A model generated the notes under the pieces. The model made no database searches, had not been told where the DNA came from, and saw only the letters and a program-made list of their open reading frames with translations. Shown piece after piece: positions 33,181 to 42,882 of a stretch of 64,000 nucleotides of DNA. Origin of the DNA: Candidatus Epilinea brevis (GTDB lineage: Bacteria > Chloroflexota > Anaerolineae > Epilineales > Epilineaceae). Position 1 is the stretch's first letter. Each line of letters begins with the position of its first letter. The stretch is from NCBI GenBank assembly GCA_016710785.1, contig JADJUE010000009.1, positions 1 through 64,000 on the forward strand, in the 5' to 3' direction. The translations under genes and the position numbers were made by a program.

Positions 33181-36100
33181 TTACTGGTAGCCTCGGCGCA
33201 CGGATGGCAGGAAGATGGGCTCGCCGGCCAGGATGGGGATCTCGCGGGAGAAGACGCCGTCCCAGATGGGGATGATCGGTGTCTTTCGGATCCCGTACTT
33301 CCGGCTGCTGGCCGTCACGCGGTACTCGCCCGCCGGCAGGCCGTAGAAACCATAGCGGCCCTTGCTGTCCGTGTTCTGCGGGTTCACCTGCGAGTTGCCG
33401 GGAGCCGGAACCCATTGGGTCCAGATGCCGGTATCGGCATTCCGGCGTTCGAGGGTGATCGTGGCGTCGTCGACCGTCGGCTCGCCGATGCCCTGGCCCA
33501 GCAGCACCTGATCGAAGCGCCCATTGCCCCGGCCGCCCGACCCCAGGACCACGTTGTCGATGGTCCAGCCGTCGTCGACCGTGTTTTCGCGGGGATCGCT
33601 GCGCATGCGGAAGCGGATCTGCAGCTTGTTCTCGCGGCTGAACTCGTCCAGGGGGATGATCTCCGCCTTCCAGCCGCCGGAGACATCGAGGAAGGTCTTG
33701 ACCGTGCGCCAGTTGTCGGCGACGCGGACTTCCAAGGCGCCGGAATCGCCGGCCGCGAAGCGGTACTTATGCCAGAAGACCAACTGCGGCGATGGGATCT
33801 GCAGCATGTCGATGGGATGGACGTAGGTCACCTTGGCGTCCCAGGACGGACCGTAGCGTCCGGACGGGTTGGCGGCGGTGATCGGGCTGTCGGTCAAGGC
33901 CCACTTGCCGCTGCGTGAACGGTCCTCGGCTTCCTTCTGCCCCAGGGCCCAGGCGCCGCCATCAGCGACCCAGTTGGTCAGCAGGCCGGACTCGAAGTCC
34001 TCGTCGACCGTCGGCTGTGCCTGCACGCCCGTGTCGCTGAACACGACGCCGGTCTCGCCGACATAGATGAAGCCACTGCAGGCGCCGCTCGGAAGGCCGT
34101 CCACCGTCAGATCATAGGTGTCCTGCCGGGGTTGGAACGGCGCGGTTTCCCACATCCCCGAGGCGGCGCTGAAGCTCAGCGGCACCTCCGGCTGATCCGG
34201 CTGGACGAAGCTCACCTTGGACGGGTTGCCCGTCACCGGCACCGCCACGGTGATCGGCGTGCCCGGCGGAATGGTCACCCGGCCACCGGAGAAGGCGCCG
34301 CAGCCCACCGAGCAGCCAGTGACGTCGCGGATCATCTGCACCCTGGCCGTGGCGCCCGAGCCATACGCGAACTGCAGGCGCGCCGGATCCACGCGCGAGC
34401 CGCTGGCCACCGTCACCCGGCGGAAGCCGGTGCGGGGGCTGCGGGTGTCCACCATCTGACCGTCCGACAAGGCCTGCTGGCGGTTGGCGTCGAAGGTGAG
34501 ACGATGCTCGCCGTCGGCAAGGGTCAACTCGAAGCTGAAGCTGCCGTCCCCCTGGGCCCGCACCGGCGATCCCACCGCCACGTCGCGGTCGTAGGCCTGG
34601 ACCATGGCTTCCGGACTGGTCTGGCCGCTCACCTGGATGCGGCTCTGGTTGGTGACGCCGCATTGCGGCGACTCCAGCAGGGGCGCCGCCGGCATTTCGG
34701 CGACCAGCCATGGGGCGTACTTGACGCCTTCGGAGATCGGCAAGCCCTTGCCCGCGAGGTTGACGATGTCCGGGCCGCAGGCGTCGCGAGCGTTGTTGCG
34801 GTTGTCGAAGGGGCCGGAGATGTCGCCCCACCAATGCCGAGTGGCCTCGACGCAGGTATCGCTATCCGTGTTCTCGATCGCCAGCTTGCCCACTGCGCCG
34901 AAGCTGTTCATGTCCAGTTTCGGCTTGGCGTCGCCGAGCGTCGCGAGGCCGATCTGCGCGCCGGCCAGGCGGTTGTGGTGGATGTTGGGGCGCGAGGCAT
35001 TCTCGGTCCGGATCGCCGTGGACGTCAGAGCGCCCACCACCTCCGGAATGATGTTGCCGCCGATCTCCACCTTGTCGTTCGCGGCCGCCCGGACCAGCAG
35101 GCCCAGGCCGGAGCTGCGCAGGAAGAGGTTGTTGAGGATGCTGACCGTCGGCGATTCGGCGGCGATGGTGACCGCTCCGGACAGGTCTCGCCCGCCGTAC
35201 AGGATCAAGCTGTTCTTGAGCGAGCCGCCGCCGGCATTGCCGGCCGCAAAGCCCACGGAGTTCCAGTAGCCGGCGACAGCGTTCTCGACGTTGGCCGTCA
35301 GCACCACCCCATCGGCGTCCAGCTTGCCGGCGCCTTCGACGCGCAACTGGCCGCCGCTCTTCATCATCAGCACCGTGCCGGGGTTGAGCGTGAGCGGCTG
35401 CAGGATGCCGAGGTTGCAGTCCAGTTCGCGGACCAGGTCGTTCGACCAGGTCTGCACCGTGGTCGCGTCGGAACAGTACAGCATGGCGTCGGCGAGGTTG
35501 CCGACGGCCACGTTGTTGGAGAAGTCGGTTGGCGACTGGGCCCGGTGCTCCACCGAACGACCGTTGCGCACGAAGCGGTTGTCGGCAACCTTGATATGGT
35601 AGGTGGACGGCTCCCACTTGCCGCTGAGGGACAGGCCGCGGTCCAGACAGCCTTCGACCAGGTTGCCGACGAACTCCAAGGGCATCGACGAGACGGCGTT
35701 GGGCACCGCCACCAGCACGCCGTGGCCCCGCGACCAGCGGATGCGGGAGTTGCGGATGACCGCGCGGTCCGCCGACACCATGATGGCTCGGCCGTCCTGG
35801 CCGGCGTAGTCGAAGGTCACGCCGTCCAGGGTCAATCCGGTGGCCCCGCTGTTGTAGGCGATGCCGGCCCAGTCTCCCGCCGCCGGCCGCGAGTCGGCCT
35901 CGTCGTTGTTGGTGTCGCAGGCGAAGCGCCGATCCGGCGAGTCGGCGGCGATGTCGGTGCAGGTGGCGTCGTCGCGCAAGGAGGTGAAGTGCACCGGTTC
36001 GGTGCCACTACCCGGAGCCGGTACCGTCAGGACGCCGCTGCGATCGACATGCAGGGTGGCACCGTTCTGCGCCTTGACCACCGTTCCCGAGTCGATGAGC

Positions 36101-39100
36101 AGGGTGGCGTTGGCGCCCACACGCACGTCGTCGGCGTGGATCACGTAGGGGGCCGCGCCGCGGCCCCAGCGCACCTGGCCCTGGCGGCTGATGTTGCCCT
36201 GCACCAGGATGCCGTTGACCTGGTTGCGGGCGAAGCTGAGGCCCGTGACACCGGGTTGGGCGCTGGCGTCCATGCGGACGACGCTGCGGCATTCCTCGAT
36301 GCGGGTGCGGCTGAGGTCGGGGTTGATCAGCCCTGCGCCCGTGGCGCGAATGGACACCCCGTCGCCGCTCATCTTGCGGATGAGGCTGTCGTTGAGGCGC
36401 CCCGAGGCGTTGTCGAATCGAACGCCATCGCCGGTCCCGAACTCGATCAGGGCGTTGCTGATGCTGATGCCGCTGGTCGTGACCTTGATCGCCGGGTCCT
36501 GCCTCGCGCCGGGGCCGCCGGCGTAGCGGACCTGCACATGATCCAGCCGGCTGCAGCTGCTCTCGTCGGCCGCGGAGATGCAGCCGCTGAGCACCAGGCC
36601 GGTCCAGTCGCCGGGACCCGGCTGCAGGTCGGTGCCGTCCGCGTTGTATGACGTGAAGACGACTGGCTTGTCGGCCGTGCCGACGGCGACCAGTCGGGTG
36701 CCGGCTGGGCTGATCAGGGAGGTGTTCTTGAAGCGTACCTGCACGCCGGGCTTGAGGATCAGGGTCTTGCCGAAGGCGAGGGTCACATCGCCGGTCACAT
36801 AGTAGTTGAGCCCCACGGGCTCCCAGGTGCGGTCGACGTTCACCGTGCCCTGCACCGCGATGCCGTTGATGGCGTTGCGTTCCAGCAGGTTCGGCTTGGG
36901 CAGGTTGTCGGTGTTGCCGGCGGCCCGGTCGATCGTGTCGGGCACCACGGCCACATTGGCATCGGTTTCGATACCGGGGCCCGGATTGTCGGTGATCGTG
37001 TTGCCCGAAAGGAAGAGCTTCAGGCCTTGGGTCGAAGAGGCCTCGGCCCGTATGCCGCTGCGCAGGTTGTGGTGGATGTTGCTGTCGCTGATGAAGGCCG
37101 CGGCGATCTGGGTCACCCGGATGCCGGCGCCTTCGCTGTAGGCGATCTCGCTGCCGCGGATCTCGTCCTTGTCGTGACGGATGACGACGGCCGCGCCGCT
37201 CCGGCTGACCGCCCCGCCATAGCGGATGACCGTGCCGGCTACCGTGGAGCGGCCGGCGCCGAACAGGTCCAACTGCGCCCATGAACCGGGCCGCGGATCA
37301 GAGGGGCCGTCCCCGCCGGTGTCGCAGTCGCGGGTCGTGGCCTGCGCATCGCAGGCGTCGTCGAGGAGGCTGGTGATCAGGACCATCGCGGCGCCGGGCG
37401 TGAAGGTCCCGGTTGCGCCATCGATCTTGGGACCGATCTGCATCTCGCCGCCGGAGTTCACCAGCTGGGTGTCGATGCCCATCTTGACGACCACGCCCGG
37501 CTCCACGGTCAGCATCGCGCCCTGGATCCGGCCCCCGGCGTCGCGCACGTTGCCGCGCACGACCTCGATCTTGGAGCGGTCGGCGACGATGTAGGGCAGG
37601 CCGCCGGCCTGCCAGACGATGGGGCGGGTGATGTCGCCGGCGGCCAGACGGATGCCGTTGATCTTGTTGGACAGAGGCGCCAGCCCATCGCCGCTCATGG
37701 CATTGCCGCTCTGATTCAGCACGGCATTGGGATGGCTGGTGATCGCCGCGCCGCCGTTCTTCTCGAAGCGGCAACCGGTGACGCTGACCACGTTGTCGGT
37801 GACCGAATCCGGCGTGGTCACCCCGATGTTGATGCCGTCGTCGCCATTGCCCGAGAAGAGGCTGTCGCTGACCACGGCGCTGACGTCGTTGATCCGCAGG
37901 GCGGTGCCGCCCGCCGATGAGAAGGTCGATTGCGTGACCTGCGTGCCGGCCTTCTTGATCTCGAACATCGGCACCTTGAAGCTGGTGCCGGCGCCGCCGA
38001 AGCGAACGTTGGTATGGGCGATCCGGCTGCCTTCCACGGATCCGGTGCCGATCTCGATCGTCGCCCAGGAGCCGGGCCCGGGTGCGGCCGGTCCGTCGTT
38101 GCCGGTGTCGCAGGCGACCGTGGCCGAGCTGCAGGTGCTGTCGTCGGCCATGGCCGTGAAGGTGATGCGCTGCTCAGCGGTTCCAACGGCCGCCAATGAG
38201 CCCTTGTTGCTCACACGCAGGTTGGTCTCGGTGCCGTTGAACTTGATCAGGGTGCCCGGCTCGATGGTCAAGGCCTCCTCGACGTAGAGCGTCGAGCCGA
38301 TGATCACGGGCAGGTCACCGCCGTGCCAGGTCATCGGGAAGCCGATCCGCGTGGTCTTCACCAGGACACCGTTGATCTTGTTCCCCTGGGCGCTGTTGCC
38401 GCTGAGCACCAGCTCGACCCCGCCGCCGGCCTTGACGGCCTCGGCGTTGTTCTCAAAGCTGCTGCCTTCCAGGATGACCGTCGTCTTGGCGGCCGAGCTC
38501 TCGTTGACCTCCAGGCCGGCCGCGACGTTGCGGCGGATGCGCAGGCCCTTGAGCGTCGCCGTCGTGATGCGCTCCAGCATGAGGCCGACACCGGAGGAAT
38601 CCTCCACCGTGACGTCCGTGAGGGAGGCGCCCTCGCGCCGCACCTGCACGGCCGCGATGGTGGGACTGTCCGGCGCCCCCGCGTGGCGCACGGTCAAGCC
38701 CTTGAGCACCACCGCTCCCGTCCCTTCGACGATCTCGATGCCGCGCCAGTCGCCGCGCTGGGGGTTGGCCTGCTGTGAACCGAAGACGACGCTGTCCAGA
38801 GCCGAGCCGTCCACCGTCAACGGACCTTCGACCCGCATCCGTTTGCCGGTGGCGAACAACACCTCGACCCCGGCCTGGATGGTGAGGGAGGAGGCGGTGT
38901 TGGCGACGCGGAGGTCGCAGTTGACCATGTAGGGGCTGTTCTCCACCGTCCACACGGTGCCGTCCGCGACACTGCCGCTCGGCAACGACGCGCAGACATC
39001 GGTGGCCTGGCGCCGGGCCTGGACGGTGGCAGTCTGCTGTGGCGCGGAGAGGAGCAGGAGGAGGAGGCCGGCGCCGCACAGCGCAAGCGTTCGCAATCGG

Positions 39101-39105
39101 TCCAT
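33181..39105 (-). CDS. Giant secreted modular beta-helix protein
   Basis: 1974 aa from ATG 39105, preceded by CAGGAGT 8 nt upstream. A signal peptide (LALCGAGLLLLLLSAPQQ) leads into at least five repeats of one module. Each has an opening such as NKINGVLVKTTR, a Trp step, a 'LTIEPGTLIKF' coil, 'LAAVGTAEQRITFTA', a calcium-like 'DDSTCSSATVACDTGNDGP' loop, 'PGSWATIEIG' and parallel beta-helix coils ('ALRINDVSAVVSDSLFSGNG'). From about residue 1560 come Ig/Big-like domains, then a jelly-roll region (DFESGLLTNWVADGG to DDGWTIDNVVLG), a carboxypeptidase-regulatory-like fold (GRYGFYGLPAGEYRVTASS) and the C-terminal tag EPIFLPSVRRGYQ. It is probably a surface or matrix protein that binds polysaccharide; no catalytic motif was recognised. 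Confidence 0.85.
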   Translation of the reverse strand: MDRLRTLALCGAGLLLLLLSAPQQTATVQARRQATDVCASLPSGSVADGTVWTVENSPYMVNCDLRVANTASSLTIQAGVEVLFATGKRMRVEGPLTVDGSALDSVVFGSQQANPQRGDWRGIEIVEGTGAVVLKGLTVRHAGAPDSPTIAAVQVRREGASLTDVTVEDSSGVGLMLERITTATLKGLRIRRNVAAGLEVNESSAAKTTVILEGSSFENNAEAVKAGGGVELVLSGNSAQGNKINGVLVKTTRIGFPMTWHGGDLPVIIGSTLYVEEALTIEPGTLIKFNGTETNLRVSNKGSLAAVGTAEQRITFTAMADDSTCSSATVACDTGNDGPAAPGPGSWATIEIGTGSVEGSRIAHTNVRFGGAGTSFKVPMFEIKKAGTQVTQSTFSSAGGTALRINDVSAVVSDSLFSGNGDDGINIGVTTPDSVTDNVVSVTGCRFEKNGGAAITSHPNAVLNQSGNAMSGDGLAPLSNKINGIRLAAGDITRPIVWQAGGLPYIVADRSKIEVVRGNVRDAGGRIQGAMLTVEPGVVVKMGIDTQLVNSGGEMQIGPKIDGATGTFTPGAAMVLITSLLDDACDAQATTRDCDTGGDGPSDPRPGSWAQLDLFGAGRSTVAGTVIRYGGAVSRSGAAVVIRHDKDEIRGSEIAYSEGAGIRVTQIAAAFISDSNIHHNLRSGIRAEASSTQGLKLFLSGNTITDNPGPGIETDANVAVVPDTIDRAAGNTDNLPKPNLLERNAINGIAVQGTVNVDRTWEPVGLNYYVTGDVTLAFGKTLILKPGVQVRFKNTSLISPAGTRLVAVGTADKPVVFTSYNADGTDLQPGPGDWTGLVLSGCISAADESSCSRLDHVQVRYAGGPGARQDPAIKVTTSGISISNALIEFGTGDGVRFDNASGRLNDSLIRKMSGDGVSIRATGAGLINPDLSRTRIEECRSVVRMDASAQPGVTGLSFARNQVNGILVQGNISRQGQVRWGRGAAPYVIHADDVRVGANATLLIDSGTVVKAQNGATLHVDRSGVLTVPAPGSGTEPVHFTSLRDDATCTDIAADSPDRRFACDTNNDEADSRPAAGDWAGIAYNSGATGLTLDGVTFDYAGQDGRAIMVSADRAVIRNSRIRWSRGHGVLVAVPNAVSSMPLEFVGNLVEGCLDRGLSLSGKWEPSTYHIKVADNRFVRNGRSVEHRAQSPTDFSNNVAVGNLADAMLYCSDATTVQTWSNDLVRELDCNLGILQPLTLNPGTVLMMKSGGQLRVEGAGKLDADGVVLTANVENAVAGYWNSVGFAAGNAGGGSLKNSLILYGGRDLSGAVTIAAESPTVSILNNLFLRSSGLGLLVRAAANDKVEIGGNIIPEVVGALTSTAIRTENASRPNIHHNRLAGAQIGLATLGDAKPKLDMNSFGAVGKLAIENTDSDTCVEATRHWWGDISGPFDNRNNARDACGPDIVNLAGKGLPISEGVKYAPWLVAEMPAAPLLESPQCGVTNQSRIQVSGQTSPEAMVQAYDRDVAVGSPVRAQGDGSFSFELTLADGEHRLTFDANRQQALSDGQMVDTRSPRTGFRRVTVASGSRVDPARLQFAYGSGATARVQMIRDVTGCSVGCGAFSGGRVTIPPGTPITVAVPVTGNPSKVSFVQPDQPEVPLSFSAASGMWETAPFQPRQDTYDLTVDGLPSGACSGFIYVGETGVVFSDTGVQAQPTVDEDFESGLLTNWVADGGAWALGQKEAEDRSRSGKWALTDSPITAANPSGRYGPSWDAKVTYVHPIDMLQIPSPQLVFWHKYRFAAGDSGALEVRVADNWRTVKTFLDVSGGWKAEIIPLDEFSRENKLQIRFRMRSDPRENTVDDGWTIDNVVLGSGGRGNGRFDQVLLGQGIGEPTVDDATITLERRNADTGIWTQWVPAPGNSQVNPQNTDSKGRYGFYGLPAGEYRVTASSRKYGIRKTPIIPIWDGVFSREIPILAGEPIFLPSVRRGYQ

Positions 39106-39276
39106 GGCGTGATGACTCCTGATAATCGAAGTATGGCGTTGAACTGAAGACGGAGCAGGCAATCCGAAGGGAAAGTCAGCCATGCCATCGAGCGGACATG
39201 GCCTTACGCCGTTCCCTTGATCATAACACCGCGCCCTTTGGGCGTCCAGCCGATTTCCGGGCGGCGTTTGGGGTGG

Positions 39277-42200
39277 TCAGGCCGCGTCCACCTGGAGGCT
39301 GATCACCTGACTGGCCCCATCCTCGGCCATGGAGATGCCGTAGACCGTGGATGCGGTCTGAATCGTCCCGCGGTTGTGGGTGACCACCACCACCTGGCGG
39401 TCCGTCGACAGCTGCTTGAGGGCCTGGCAGAAGCGGTCGACGTTGGCCTCGTCGAGGGCCGCGTCCACCTCGTCCAGCACCACGAACGGCGTGCCGCTCA
39501 CCTGGAGCAAGGCGAAGGTCAAGGCGACCGCGGTCAAGGCGCGCTCACCGCCCGAAAGAAGGCTGAGGGGCTGGCGGCGCTTGCCCGGCGGTCGGGCCAT
39601 GATCTCCAGGCCCGGCGCCTGCCCGGCGCCCTCGCCGCGCACCTGAACCAGCTCGGCCTCGCCGCCGCCGAAGAGCAGGGGGAAGTAACGACCGAAAGCC
39701 TCCGCCACGAGGGTGAAGGTGCGCTCGAAGCCGGCCGTAATGTCCTGGTCCAGCTGGTCCAGCAGCTGGCGCAGGTTGGCGTCGGCGGTCTTGAGGTCGG
39801 CCTCCTGGGTGACGAGATCGTCGAAATGGGCCTGGGTCTCCTCGTAGGTGGACAGCGCCTCCTGATCGATGTGACCCAGGGCACGCAGCCGACCGCGCAA
39901 CTGCTCGACACGCGACTCGAGGTCCTCGGCGACGCTGTCCACGGCGGGCAAGGTGACCTGGTCGCGGGCATCCAGCTCCAGCTGGCCGCTGGCCAGGTCC
40001 AGGCCCAGGGTCCCCGATTCGCCGCGCAGCTGGTCGAAGAGTCGCTCGAGGCGGTCCTCGGCCCGCGTGGCCCGCACGCGGAGTTCCGCCAACTCGCGCT
40101 CCGCTTCCTCCAGACGCAGGCGTTGTGCTTCGAAGGCCGCTTCGGTGGACTGCAAGTCTGCCCGGCGGCTGTCGAGCGCCGCCAGCTGCGTCGCGATGAC
40201 CGTTTCCAGGGCGTCGAAGGCCTTGGCTTGACCGCCGGCGGTCTCGTCGCGTCCCGCCTGCTCGCGGTCAAGGGCCGCCAGCTCGGTGTCGAGGGCCGTG
40301 GCGCGGGCTTCGAATGCCGCGGCTGTCCGGGCCAGACCGGCCACCTCCTCGCGACTGGCGTGGCGCAGGGCCTGGCCACCGGCCAGCTCCTGGCCGGCCT
40401 TGGCCGCCGCAGCTTCGGCCGCGCTTACCCGGGCCTGAAGTGCGGCCAGCTCGTCGGCCAGCTGCCCGCCGTCGGCCACGGCCGAGGCATCGCGGGCGGC
40501 GAGTTCCTGAGCGGTCAGCTCCGCCAGCTGTGTGCGCAAGGTGTCCAGCGCGGTGGCCTTGGCGCTGCGTTCCGCTTCCAGGCGCAGCCCGCGCTCCTGG
40601 AGCCAATCCAACTCACGCGCCGCCCGGTCTCGGGCTTCCTGCGCCGCAGCCAGTTCGCGGGCCTTCAGCCGGTACCGCGCGTCCATGTCCCGCTGCGCTG
40701 AAGCCTGCGCGACCAGGGACGCTTCGGCCTGCCGCGACTGCACCAGGCAGGCGGCCAGTTGGGCCTCAGCCGCCGCCAGTCCCGTTTCGGCGGCTCCCAA
40801 CTGCGCCGGCAGCTCGCGCCGCTCGCGCCCCACGCGCAGGAGGTCTCGAAGCGGGGGGCCGATCATCACCAGCCCGCGGCCTTGATAGACCGTTCCGCTC
40901 CGGGTGACCGTGAGGGCGCCTGCCGACGGACGGGCGGGCAGGTCCGCCGGGACTTCCTCGCCTTCCTGGAACCGCACATGGCCGAAGAGCTGGTCCAACA
41001 CGGCCGGAGCGGCAGGACAGCGGGGTCCACCGACGGGCAACTGCGCTTTCGAATCCGGACCCACGGGGGCCGAGGCGTCGATGAGCGTCAGCTGGCCGGG
41101 CAGCAGGTCGCTCAGCAGGGCGCGGGCGGCAAGAAGCGCCGCGGCGTCGGCGACGACCACCGCCTGCAGGCGCGGGCCCAAGGCGGCAGCCACCGCCGGC
41201 TCCCATTCCGGATCGACCTCCAGCAGGTCCGACAGGCTGCCGACCACCCCGTTGATGCCGCCGGCGCGCAAGCGGTCCAGCCAGGGGCCGGCCGAGTTCA
41301 GCTGGCCGGCCAAGGCCTCCAGTCCATCGCGGTGACTGTGCAGGACCTGTACCGCGCCACGGGCCAACCCCAAGGCCTCGCGGGCGGCGGCCACAGCCAG
41401 GGCGGCTTCGCCCTGGCGGGCTTCCGCCTGGCCGCGCGACGCTTCCGCCTGCTGGCGTTCCTCGTCGGCCGCCGCAGCCGCCTGGTTCACGACCTCGAGC
41501 GATGCCTCGAGCTGTGTCGCCGCGGCCGACTGCGCCCGCAAGGTCTCCGCTTGGGCGGCCACACGCTCGTCCAGCGCCTGTGCTTCGGTGATCAGGGCCT
41601 GGATCCGGCCTTCGTGTGAGGCGCGTCGGGCCACGGCGTCAGCCAGCTGCTGCCTCGCGCTGTCCCGCCGCCGCTCCTGCTCCTGCTGCCGCTGTTCGAC
41701 CACCTGCCAGGCTTGGCGCTGGCGCGCCAGATCCTCGCGGCTGTCGGCGAGCGTCCGTTCCAGGCGGCCCTGCGCGGCCTCGCGGTCCTCGTCGCGCCGC
41801 TTGGCGGCGGCCAGCTGCTCCGCGGTCTGCGCGAGGTCGGACCGCAGATCGTCCAACCGTTGGCGCAGGCTCTCGCCGCGGGCCCGTGCGACGGCCGCGG
41901 CTTCGCGAGCTTCGGCATCCTGGCGCATGCTGTGGTCGCGGTCCAGCCGGGCGGCCTGTAGCAGGGCCTCCACCGCCAGCTGGTCGGCCCGCTGCTGCTC
42001 CCGGCGGCGCCCAAGGGTCTCCAGCTCGGCGCGACGGCCCTCGAGTTCCTGCCGATAAGCGGTCACCCGGGCCGCGCTGGATTGTCGCTCCCCAAGCGCC
42101 TGATGCCAGTGGAAGCCGTACCATTCCTCCAGCAGCGCCTTGAGCTCGCCGACGACCCCTTGATGCTGCTCCGCCCGTCGCGCGAGGCGGCTCATGCGTT

Positions 42201-42804
42201 GCAGGCGGGGACCCAGCTCGTCGGTGATGTCGCGGACGCGGGTCAGGTTGTCGTAGGTCTCGGCCAGCTGGCGCAGGGTACGCTCGCGGCGACGCTGCAG
42301 AGGCACCAGTCCGGCGGCCTCGTCGATGAGGCCCCGCCGCTCCTCGGGTCTGAGGGTGAGGGCCGAATCCACCGTGCCCTGGCCGATGACGGTGTAGTTG
42401 CCTTGCCCCAGCCGGCCGCCCAGCAGGTCCTGGATGTCGCGCAGCCGCACGGGGGCGCCGTTGATGAAGTACTGCAGGCTGCCGTCGCGGTGGGCCCGGC
42501 GGCTGACTTCCACCTCGGCAAAGTCGAGGTCGAGCCAGCGGTCCGCATTGTCAAAGGTGACGGCGACCTGAGCCAGGCCAGCCCGCGAGCGACGCTCCGT
42601 ACCCGCGAAGATCATGTCCTCAGCCCGACGCGCTCGCATGGCCGAGTGGCGCTGCTCGCCCAGAACCCAGCGGATGGCATCGGCGACATTGGACTTGCCG
42701 CTGCCATTGGGGCCGACGATGGCTGTGATCCCCGCTGGAAAGACGAAGGTGTAGCGGTTGGCGAAGCTCTTGAATCCCTGAACCGTAATGTCCTTGATCC
42801 GCAC
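39277..42804 (-). CDS. smc: Chromosome segregation protein SMC
   Basis: SMC dimers with ScpA/ScpB extrude DNA loops and organise the chromosome. The 1175-aa protein has the N-terminal ATPase half (VRIKDITVQGFKSFANR, Walker A GPNGSGKSN with Lys37), long heptad coils, a hinge near residues 520-640 (GGINGVVGSLSDLLEVDPEWE, ALGPRLQAVVVADAA), a second coil and the C-terminal LSGGERALTAVALTFALLQ with Walker B FVVLDEVDAALDE. The GTG start at 42804 is fixed by the conserved 'IKDITVQGFKSF' opening. It has no ribosome site but a TATACT box 8 nt upstream, so the mRNA is probably leaderless. It shares its promoter region with a divergent glycosyltransferase. Confidence 0.97.
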   Translation of the reverse strand: MRIKDITVQGFKSFANRYTFVFPAGITAIVGPNGSGKSNVADAIRWVLGEQRHSAMRARRAEDMIFAGTERRSRAGLAQVAVTFDNADRWLDLDFAEVEVSRRAHRDGSLQYFINGAPVRLRDIQDLLGGRLGQGNYTVIGQGTVDSALTLRPEERRGLIDEAAGLVPLQRRRERTLRQLAETYDNLTRVRDITDELGPRLQRMSRLARRAEQHQGVVGELKALLEEWYGFHWHQALGERQSSAARVTAYRQELEGRRAELETLGRRREQQRADQLAVEALLQAARLDRDHSMRQDAEAREAAAVARARGESLRQRLDDLRSDLAQTAEQLAAAKRRDEDREAAQGRLERTLADSREDLARQRQAWQVVEQRQQEQERRRDSARQQLADAVARRASHEGRIQALITEAQALDERVAAQAETLRAQSAAATQLEASLEVVNQAAAAADEERQQAEASRGQAEARQGEAALAVAAAREALGLARGAVQVLHSHRDGLEALAGQLNSAGPWLDRLRAGGINGVVGSLSDLLEVDPEWEPAVAAALGPRLQAVVVADAAALLAARALLSDLLPGQLTLIDASAPVGPDSKAQLPVGGPRCPAAPAVLDQLFGHVRFQEGEEVPADLPARPSAGALTVTRSGTVYQGRGLVMIGPPLRDLLRVGRERRELPAQLGAAETGLAAAEAQLAACLVQSRQAEASLVAQASAQRDMDARYRLKARELAAAQEARDRAARELDWLQERGLRLEAERSAKATALDTLRTQLAELTAQELAARDASAVADGGQLADELAALQARVSAAEAAAAKAGQELAGGQALRHASREEVAGLARTAAAFEARATALDTELAALDREQAGRDETAGGQAKAFDALETVIATQLAALDSRRADLQSTEAAFEAQRLRLEEAERELAELRVRATRAEDRLERLFDQLRGESGTLGLDLASGQLELDARDQVTLPAVDSVAEDLESRVEQLRGRLRALGHIDQEALSTYEETQAHFDDLVTQEADLKTADANLRQLLDQLDQDITAGFERTFTLVAEAFGRYFPLLFGGGEAELVQVRGEGAGQAPGLEIMARPPGKRRQPLSLLSGGERALTAVALTFALLQVSGTPFVVLDEVDAALDEANVDRFCQALKQLSTDRQVVVVTHNRGTIQTASTVYGISMAEDGASQVISLQVDAA

Positions 42805-42809
42805 GGGGA

Positions 42810-42840
42810 GGGAGTATAGCAGAGCGAATGCTATACTCCC
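42810..42840. promoter_or_regulatory. Palindromic divergent promoter, smc / glycosyltransferase
   Basis: GGGAGTATAGCA (42810-42821) and its exact complement (42829-42840) flank a 7-nt loop. Each arm contains TATACT in outward orientation: 42832-42837 for the rightward glycosyltransferase (about 38-nt leader with GAGG at 42874) and 42818-42813 for smc. The symmetry could also be an operator. Confidence 0.6.
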
Positions 42841-42882
42841 GCCGCCGGTTCCCCACCCCACTTTCGCGGTCCTGAGGTTGCC

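Noticed and set aside
39217..40701. 494-codon plus-strand frame over the smc 3' half
   Set aside because: Shadow of smc with Leu/Gln/Gly-rich composition and no domain.
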